From the NCBI GenBank assembly GCA_024644125.1, contig JAHELQ010000155.1, forward strand, positions 1 to 10,385: a DNA stretch of 10,385 nucleotides. The letters run 5' to 3'. Source of the DNA: Candidatus Aminicenantota bacterium. Lineage in GTDB: Bacteria > Acidobacteriota > Aminicenantia > UBA2199. A program made the translations under genes and the position numbers. Numbering within the stretch: the stretch's first letter is position 1; each line of letters opens with the position of its first letter. The notes below the pieces were generated by a model. That model was not told where the DNA came from. It did not search any database and saw only the letters and a list, made by a program, of their open reading frames with translations. Positions 5,879-10,385 of the stretch are shown one piece after another.

Positions 5879-6394
5879 ATGGCGATCAGACCGGAAAAAG
5901 ATCAATACTATTTAAATATCGCAAAAGTGGTTTCGACTCGTTCCACCTGCCTGAAGGTGTTGATGGGCGCAATCATTGTCAAGGAAGACCAGATCATCGC
6001 TACGGGCTATGTGGGATCTCCCCGTCACACCAAAAGTTCAATCGAGCACAACGTGTGCCTCCGACAACATTTGAATATCCCATCCGGCACACAATATGAA
6101 CTCTGCCGTTCCGTTCACGCTGAGCAAAACGCAATCATCAACGCCGCGCGTGCCGGTGTCAGCTTGCTGGGCGGAGATATGTTCATTTATGGAGAGAACC
6201 GCAAGACCGGAGAGGTGGTGAATGCGGTTCCCTGTTTTATATGCAAAAAAATGATGATCAATGCCGGCTTGAACCGGATCATCTGCTCATTCAACGATCC
6301 GGAAGAATATTATAGAGTTTATTACATTACCGATTGGGTAACGGACTGGAAAACGCATGATATCATTGAAGACAAAATCAAATATGGTCAATAA
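5879..6394 (+). CDS. Deoxycytidylate (dCMP) deaminase family protein
   Basis: A 171-residue zinc-dependent deaminase of the dCMP/ComEB family, which converts dCMP to dUMP for thymidylate synthesis. Seen: the N-terminal RSTCLKVLMGAIIV block, NIPSG and ELCRSVHAEQNAI with H80 and catalytic E82, and the zinc cysteines C119 and C122 in PCFICKKM. An extra segment of about 12 residues (YGENRKTGEVVNAV) lies before PCxxC, where compact homologs have a short turn. A TTG at 5864 would add five residues, but the ATG at 5879 is better: it matches the family N-terminus and sits at the predicted transcript start. It begins a three-gene run with a nucleotide kinase 12 nt downstream, then coaD. Other nucleotide deaminase substrates cannot be excluded. 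Confidence 0.9.
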   Translation: MAIRPEKDQYYLNIAKVVSTRSTCLKVLMGAIIVKEDQIIATGYVGSPRHTKSSIEHNVCLRQHLNIPSGTQYELCRSVHAEQNAIINAARAGVSLLGGDMFIYGENRKTGEVVNAVPCFICKKMMINAGLNRIICSFNDPEEYYRVYYITDWVTDWKTHDIIEDKIKYGQ

Positions 6395-6406
6395 GAGCGA
6401 ACAACC

Positions 6407-6982
6407 ATGAAACATATATACATTGGATTAACCGGAAGAATGGCCTCGGGAAAGGGCGAAGTGGTAAAACTGCTAATGGAAGAAGGTTACACCTACATCT
6501 CCCTCTCGGATATTGTCCGCGAAGAGGCGAAACGGGAAGGAACCCCGGTCAACCGCGAACACATGCAAAACATAGGCAACCGCTTGAGAGAGCAAGGTGG
6601 CGCCGGTGTATTGGGCCGCAAGGTGAAAGACAAAATCAAGGAATCCGGCATTACCCGATGGGTGATCGACGGTATCAGAAATCCGGCGGAAGTGAAAGAA
6701 CTGAAGGAATTGAACGGCTTCTGGTTGCTCGGGATCGAAGCGGATATCCCGGTGATTTTAGAGCGCATGAAACTCCGGGGCCGGGAAACCGACCGGATGC
6801 CTGAGGAAGAATTGCTGCTGCGTTTGGAACGGGAATGGGGAACCGGAGAACCGGAGAACGGCCAACAGGTCGGCCCGTGTATGAAAATGGCAGACTTTTC
6901 AATTGAGAACAATTCTTCGCTTGAAGATCTTACGCGGCAAACGTATCGGTTGCTTGGCAACCTGGAGAAAAAAAATGACTAA
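6407..6982 (+). CDS. P-loop nucleotide kinase, UPF0200/dephospho-CoA-kinase-like
   Basis: A 191-residue P-loop kinase. Seen: Walker A GRMASGKGE at residues 10-18, with G rather than S/T after the lysine as in adenylate kinases, then SDIVREEAKREG (about 34-45), NIGNRLREQGGAGVLGR (about 56-72), DGIRNPAEVKELKE and an LRGRETDR lid-like arginine segment. The pattern resembles the archaeal UPF0200 proteins and phage-type dNMP kinases more than standard CoaE. Two roles fit the neighbours. With dCMP deaminase upstream it could phosphorylate a deoxynucleotide. With coaD overlapping downstream it could phosphorylate dephospho-CoA. The overlap of eight nt with coaD and the 12-nt gap before it make cotranscription very likely. 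An AAGAG sequence is a weak SD. The kinase fold is clear, the substrate is not. Confidence 0.75.
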   Translation: MKHIYIGLTGRMASGKGEVVKLLMEEGYTYISLSDIVREEAKREGTPVNREHMQNIGNRLREQGGAGVLGRKVKDKIKESGITRWVIDGIRNPAEVKELKELNGFWLLGIEADIPVILERMKLRGRETDRMPEEELLLRLEREWGTGEPENGQQVGPCMKMADFSIENNSSLEDLTRQTYRLLGNLEKKND

Positions 6983-7460
6983 TAAAAATGCTGTTTACCC
7001 GGGATCCTACGATCCATTAACCAACGGCCATATAGATATAATCGAGCGCGGGCTCAGAATTTTTGAAAAAATCACAGTGGCGGTTTTAAAAAATCCCCAA
7101 AAAAAATATCTCTTCGACCTGGATGAACGCCTCGAGATACTCAACCACACCTTCAAAGACAATCCAAGAATCGAAGTGGATTGTTTCGAAGGATTGCTGG
7201 TGGATTATTTGAACAAAAGAGAAATCACCACCGTTGTCCGTGGTTTGCGGGCAATTTCGGATTTTGAAGTGGAATTCCAGATGGCGCTGATGAACCGGCG
7301 GCTCTCCCCGGATGTGGAAACAATATTCCTGGTTCCTTCCGTGAACTATTCATTCCTCAGTTCCAGGTTGGTCAAGGAAATTTACCAATTGGGAGGAGAA
7401 ATACGCCCGATGGTTCCGGAACTAGTGGACCGGAAACTTAAAGAAAAATATCGCCTGTAA
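6975..7460 (+). CDS. coaD: Phosphopantetheine adenylyltransferase
   Basis: A 161-residue enzyme that joins 4'-phosphopantetheine and ATP to give dephospho-CoA, the fourth step of coenzyme A synthesis, in the cytoplasm. Seen: the nucleotidyltransferase motif GSYDPLTNGH (residues 10-19, T16 and H19 being the TxGH residues), VRGLRAISDFEVE, and the C-terminal NYSFLSSRLVKE with LGGEI. Length fits the usual 159-165. The frame is open further upstream, but the ATG at 6975 gives the family N-terminus and has GGAG at 6964-6967. It overlaps the kinase gene by eight nt. Its stop codon abuts that of the convergent larB with no base between. Confidence 0.97.
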   Translation: MTNKNAVYPGSYDPLTNGHIDIIERGLRIFEKITVAVLKNPQKKYLFDLDERLEILNHTFKDNPRIEVDCFEGLLVDYLNKREITTVVRGLRAISDFEVEFQMALMNRRLSPDVETIFLVPSVNYSFLSSRLVKEIYQLGGEIRPMVPELVDRKLKEKYRL

Positions 7461-8213
7461 TTAACGGGAAATTTTTTTATTGATCAAGGTTGCCTGGTAA
7501 GCGGCGCCGAAGCCGTTATCGATATTTGTCACTGTCACACCGCCGGAACAAGAATTCAACATCGACAACAGTGCAGCGATACCGTTAAAATTTGTCCCAT
7601 ACCCGACAGAGGTGGGAACAGCGATTACCGGGGTGGAGGTCAATCCCGCCACCACCGAAGGCAGCGCCCCCTCCATACCCGCAACAACAATAATGACGGT
7701 ATGATCGTTGAATTTGTCCTGGAGATCCAGAATCCTGGCCAGGCATGCAACACCCACATCGTATTCCTTTGCCACATGATTACCGAGATATTGCGCCGAA
7801 ACCACGGCCTCCTCTGCGATCGGTTCATCCGACGAGCCCGCGGAAAGAACCAATACAGAGCCTTTGACCCGGATTTCCGGAGGTTTATCGAACGTTACGA
7901 TCTCAGCCCGCTCATGGTAAATCAAATCCGGGTGCGAAGACCGGAGCGAATCAAAATAATCCGCTCGCAATTTTGTGATTAGAATCTCTTCACCCAAATC
8001 TTTGTATTTCTGAACAATGGCCTCCAATTGAAGGAGGCTTTTCCCTTTCCCATAAATGACTTCAGGTAATCCTCGCCTCAACTGGCGGTGAAAGTCTAGC
8101 TTGATATTTCCCATGTTATTATACGGTAAATGTTGAAGAAACTTTGCAAATTCCTTTTCTGAAAGTTCCCCTGACTTTAATTGGGAAATTTTTTTATTTA
8201 TAAGATCGCTCAT
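7461..8213 (-). CDS. larB: Nickel-pincer cofactor biosynthesis protein LarB
   Basis: A 250-residue protein with a C-terminal AIR-carboxylase-like (PurE) domain. Seen: SAGSSDEPIAEEA (about residues 124-136 from this start), GMEGALPSVVAGL, VPTSVGYG, and LNSCSGGVTVTNIDNGFGAA with C222, equivalent to the catalytic Cys221 of Lactobacillus plantarum LarB. LarB carboxylates and hydrolyses nicotinic acid adenine dinucleotide to start the nickel-pincer nucleotide used by lactate racemase (LarA) and relatives. LarC, LarE and LarA are not in this window. The ATG at 8213 is chosen over a TTG at 8243: it gives the usual length and puts AGGTG upstream. It overlaps the DUF362 gene by 20 nt, so the two are cotranscribed. 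The peptide LINKKIS occurs near both ends. Confidence 0.92.
   Translation of the reverse strand: MSDLINKKISQLKSGELSEKEFAKFLQHLPYNNMGNIKLDFHRQLRRGLPEVIYGKGKSLLQLEAIVQKYKDLGEEILITKLRADYFDSLRSSHPDLIYHERAEIVTFDKPPEIRVKGSVLVLSAGSSDEPIAEEAVVSAQYLGNHVAKEYDVGVACLARILDLQDKFNDHTVIIVVAGMEGALPSVVAGLTSTPVIAVPTSVGYGTNFNGIAALLSMLNSCSGGVTVTNIDNGFGAAYQATLINKKISR
7466..7481. repeat. 16-bp direct repeat at both ends of larB, copy 1
   Basis: The 16-bp word GGGAAATTTTTTTATT occurs here, at the 3' end of larB, and again at 8183-8198 in the 5' end. In both places it is in the same frame and encodes the core of LINKKIS. It may be chance, given its low complexity. Confidence 0.5.
8183..8198. repeat. 16-bp direct repeat at both ends of larB, copy 2
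   Basis: Second copy of GGGAAATTTTTTTATT, in the 5' coding part of larB and overlapping the stop codon of the DUF362 gene (8194-8196). The partner is at 7466-7481, 717 bp away in the same orientation. Confidence 0.5.
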
Positions 8214-9198
8214 CCTTCGCACCTGGCTCTTTATGCGGTTCAATATTGTTTTTTTTGTTGAAATTGTTCTTCCACAGTTTCTGACGGGGAAAAAGCGGAT
8301 GCGGCCGGTATGGGAACTTCACCTGGGCTGGCTCTACCCCGGTGACATTCTGCCAACGGTAATCTCCCATACCATATTTCGATGCATATTGGATAAAAGA
8401 GACGTCCGCCACATCGAATCCCATCACATATGTAGCGAGGGAATCAGCCAGCACTGCATCCTCAGACGCTATGGCGAACCCATGAAACACAGGACTGCCT
8501 TTGATCGGCCCCTTCCCCTCCATCCCATACAATCCATCGATGATCACAAGATCCGGAGCAACTTCCCGCAATAACCGCCCGAAATTTTCCCCGGCGTTTT
8601 CGACTAGATGAAAATACTTTTGACTGCTGGAGAAATTAATCTTCCGGATTTCCGTGCGGGTAGCTCCGAACATCAACACCCGTTCCTCCGGTTTTACATA
8701 ACCGATGATATTGGGAATGGATAAAAACACAGGGAAGATATTATGGGTTTTAGGAGGTACGACAGTAATGATGTAATCGGCCTCTTCATAACGGGTGTAA
8801 TGTATTTCCTTGTCGCCGTTTACTGTCAGGACATTCATGGTGTGATCGTGAGGTAGATCGTCGAGATTTATCAGACGGGCGCCGTTTAATTCAACCTCTT
8901 TGTAACGGAATTTATAAAAAATATCCCAGGTGGTTTTCCCGGAAAAATAAGCGCCGTCAGATCCCTCGATGACAGCGATATCAGTGATACCAAAATTCTC
9001 TTTGAGGTAAAAAATCAATCCTTCCACTGTTTCGTAATGGGTATTGGCATAAATCTCCCTCGAACCCGAAAGATTAATTTTTATCGCCACTTTGTCCGAT
9101 GCTTTCAATCTCAAGTTGGGGGCGATTGTATCCATGATCTTGTTTACGAACAAGCTCTGCCTGGTCTCTTTTATTAACGCAATTTCTTTATGTCTCAT
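8194..9198 (-). CDS. DUF362 family protein
   Basis: A 334-residue protein matching the DUF362 family along most of its length. Seen: an N-terminal KVAIKINLSG strand (about residues 37-46), VIEGSDG, the PPKTHN motif (about 149-154) with IPNIIGYVKPEE, and IIDGLYGMEGKGPIKGSP (about 219-236) with ASEDAVLADSLAT, the typical family block. No cysteine is seen, so the ferredoxin-like domain that many DUF362 proteins carry is absent. The C-terminal end is basic and hydrophilic. Its biochemical role is not established. Its 3' end overlaps larB by 20 nt, suggesting coupling and perhaps a link to nickel-pincer or metal chemistry. No Shine-Dalgarno sequence precedes the ATG; a TATAAT at 9208-9213 points to a leaderless transcript. 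Confidence 0.88.
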   Translation of the reverse strand: MRHKEIALIKETRQSLFVNKIMDTIAPNLRLKASDKVAIKINLSGSREIYANTHYETVEGLIFYLKENFGITDIAVIEGSDGAYFSGKTTWDIFYKFRYKEVELNGARLINLDDLPHDHTMNVLTVNGDKEIHYTRYEEADYIITVVPPKTHNIFPVFLSIPNIIGYVKPEERVLMFGATRTEIRKINFSSSQKYFHLVENAGENFGRLLREVAPDLVIIDGLYGMEGKGPIKGSPVFHGFAIASEDAVLADSLATYVMGFDVADVSFIQYASKYGMGDYRWQNVTGVEPAQVKFPYRPHPLFPRQKLWKNNFNKKNNIEPHKEPGAKDERSYK

Positions 9199-9207
9199 TT
9201 TGTACGG

Positions 9208-9237
9208 ATTATATCATTATTATCTGTCGAAAAGCAA
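9208..9237 (-). promoter_or_regulatory. Promoter of the DUF362-larB pair, predicted leaderless
   Basis: On the minus strand a perfect -10 TATAAT (9213-9208) has TTGCTT (9237-9232) 18 nt upstream. Nine nt separate the -10 from the ATG ending at 9198, so the transcript should begin about zero to three nt before the start codon. No SD sequence is present. The -35 is weak (three of six), the -10 perfect. Confidence 0.55.
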
Positions 9238-9253
9238 ACAAGAAGCCAGAAAA

Positions 9254-10385
9254 TCAATGTATCGAACGCACCAGGCGAACGTAGTTGCTATCATAAACGG
9301 AACGTCCATAGACATCTCCAGTGTTGAACCTTACCAACCACCGGCCGTCATTCTCAAACAAATCCGATGTCCAAATCCAACTTTGTTGGGTGGAAAATTG
9401 AGGATTGATATACAATCCACCCCCGCCCGCTTTCGGTTCAAGAAGAGACGCTCCTTCTTCCAGAGTAGGAAGACGCCAGTCCGAATATCCGGCATATCCA
9501 CGCTCATTGAGACGGTTCATCCATTCGAGCGCATTCCCATAATTCATATGTTGTGCCGACCCACTCTGCAACCACATCAAGCCCGTGGCTTCATCGATAA
9601 CCACAGCGTCGCCGTTTATTACCTTGCCGCTAAAGCCATTGACAAAGTCGCCGGTTTTATTGTCATAGTTGTCGAAAAAATTTCGCTGCTTCAACATAGC
9701 CTGCACCTGAGCCTTGCTCATAGCTTGAGGACTTTTTCTCAATGTCGTCTTCACCAGACCACCGGTCTGTTTCACCTGGGATTGAGTGGGGGCTTTAGAT
9801 TGCAAACCGGAGATCTTTTTCATCACTTCGTCATAATAACGCCCTTTGGGATAACGGCGGACATAATTCTCGTAGCTGCGAACAGTATTTCGCAGTGATG
9901 CTCGATGGTACGCGTCGTCCTCCTTGCGTTCCTCGGCAAGGCGCAATCTCTCCTGAATCCTCTCTTTCTCGGCCTGTTCCACCAATTTTTGTTCTATTTG
10001 TTGTTCCAATTCCATCAAATCATAAGTCGATTTGATCTCTTTGGCCAGCAACAATTTATTTTTGGCTTCTGCATAATTTCCAGCCTCAAATTCCGTTTTC
10101 GTCTCTTCCATATATTGGGCAAAATCTTTTAAAGCTTTTTGCTTTTTTGATTCCTTGATTTTAGCTTCCAATTCGGTGAGTTGTTTTGTATTTTTAACAG
10201 CCCTGGCGAAGTTCACCTGAGCGAGAGCGTCATCGAATCGCTCCTCCTGGATATATGCCTGAGCCTGCTGGAGATACTCATTGTAGCTGTTGTCTTTGGC
10301 AGACTGCGCTGGAGATTTTCCCTTACCTTTGGGCTTACGTTTAGGATTCGCGACAGGTTGGGAATCCTGCGCCTGATTGGACTGT
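9254..10385 (-). CDS. TPR/coiled-coil protein with C-terminal Lcl (DUF1566) domain, N-terminus beyond window
   Basis: The frame is open to the right edge, so about 376 C-terminal residues are seen and the true start lies outside; a GTG at 10216 is internal. Order: a lysine/proline/glutamine-rich linker; two TPR-like helical hairpins with EERFDDAL and AGNYAEAKNKL; a long charged coiled coil rich in E, K, Q and R; a YVRRYPKGRYYDEVMKKI segment like TPR units of YbgF-type proteins; another linker; then a DUF1566 domain with VIDEATGLMWLQSGS, YSDWRLPTLEE, WIWTSDL and the ending YVRLVRS. The family is often extracellular or envelope-associated, and the domain is named after a Legionella adhesin. Whether there is a signal peptide, membrane anchor or N-terminal kinase domain cannot be seen. 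It ends 55 nt before the DUF362 gene. Confidence 0.85.
   Translation of the reverse strand, partial: QSNQAQDSQPVANPKRKPKGKGKSPAQSAKDNSYNEYLQQAQAYIQEERFDDALAQVNFARAVKNTKQLTELEAKIKESKKQKALKDFAQYMEETKTEFEAGNYAEAKNKLLLAKEIKSTYDLMELEQQIEQKLVEQAEKERIQERLRLAEERKEDDAYHRASLRNTVRSYENYVRRYPKGRYYDEVMKKISGLQSKAPTQSQVKQTGGLVKTTLRKSPQAMSKAQVQAMLKQRNFFDNYDNKTGDFVNGFSGKVINGDAVVIDEATGLMWLQSGSAQHMNYGNALEWMNRLNERGYAGYSDWRLPTLEEGASLLEPKAGGGGLYINPQFSTQQSWIWTSDLFENDGRWLVRFNTGDVYGRSVYDSNYVRLVRSIH

Noticed and set aside
6493..6960. 155-codon open frame on the minus strand opposite the P-loop kinase gene
   Set aside because: Rich in serine, proline and arginine as expected for an antisense shadow, no recognisable domain, and the plus strand carries a clear kinase.
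7440..7490. Bidirectional terminator between convergent coaD and larB
   Set aside because: Stop codons abut and there are T-runs, but I find no GC-rich stem on either strand.
8214..8243. Longer LarB starting at the TTG at 8243
   Set aside because: It would add ten basic residues not typical of LarB and enlarge the overlap with the DUF362 gene to 50 nt; the ATG at 8213 is better.
9092..9898. 268-codon open frame on the plus strand opposite the DUF362 and DUF1566 genes
   Set aside because: It spans the antisense of two well-supported genes and the gap between them, with no family pattern and no SD sequence.

Overview
The window is ordinary bacterial chromosome: dense, moderate GC, housekeeping genes, with no phage, transposon, CRISPR or RNA genes seen. 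Gene content (short-Q-loop cytochrome bd oxidase, MoxR ATPase, PHP phosphatase, Roadblock/LC7-like proteins, a degenerate protein kinase, dCMP deaminase, an archaeal-type UPF0200-like nucleotide kinase, CoaD, LarB, DUF362 and an Lcl/DUF1566 protein) suggests a free-living bacterium of a poorly cultivated lineage. I cannot fix the phylum from the sequence alone.

Layout. Positions 1-3941 are all on the minus strand. Reading leftward they are a PHP phosphatase, cydA-cydB, then a MoxR ATPase with its own promoter inside the 3' end of cydB. Positions 4069-5835 are on the plus strand and form a signalling-type cluster: a strong promoter, a possible leaderless 70-codon ORF (or structured leader), two tandem Roadblock/LC7-like paralogs separated by an 18-bp hairpin, and a kinase-fold protein that has lost several key residues. 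Positions 5879-7460 (plus) hold dCMP deaminase, a P-loop nucleotide kinase and coaD, tightly packed. Positions 7461-10385 (minus) hold larB, a DUF362 gene overlapping it, and the C-terminal part of a TPR/coiled-coil protein ending in a DUF1566 domain. coaD and larB converge with abutting stop codons.

How they work together. cydA/cydB give the two main subunits of a quinol oxidase. The deaminase, kinase and CoaD form a compact nucleotide/cofactor unit. LarB makes the first intermediate of the nickel-pincer cofactor, but larC and larE are not in view. The Roadblock pair plus kinase-like protein is the best candidate here for an undescribed module: Roadblock proteins usually pair with small GTPases, and none is present.

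Two signals cut across genes. First, three genes without a Shine-Dalgarno sequence (PHP, dCMP deaminase, DUF362) each have a promoter-like -35/-10 pair placed so that transcription would start at or within about 3 nt of the start codon. This suggests leaderless mRNAs beside strongly SD-led genes. The same geometry occurs at the 70-codon ORF ahead of the Roadblock genes. Second, the Roadblock intercistronic hairpin pairs along its full length only as plus-strand RNA.
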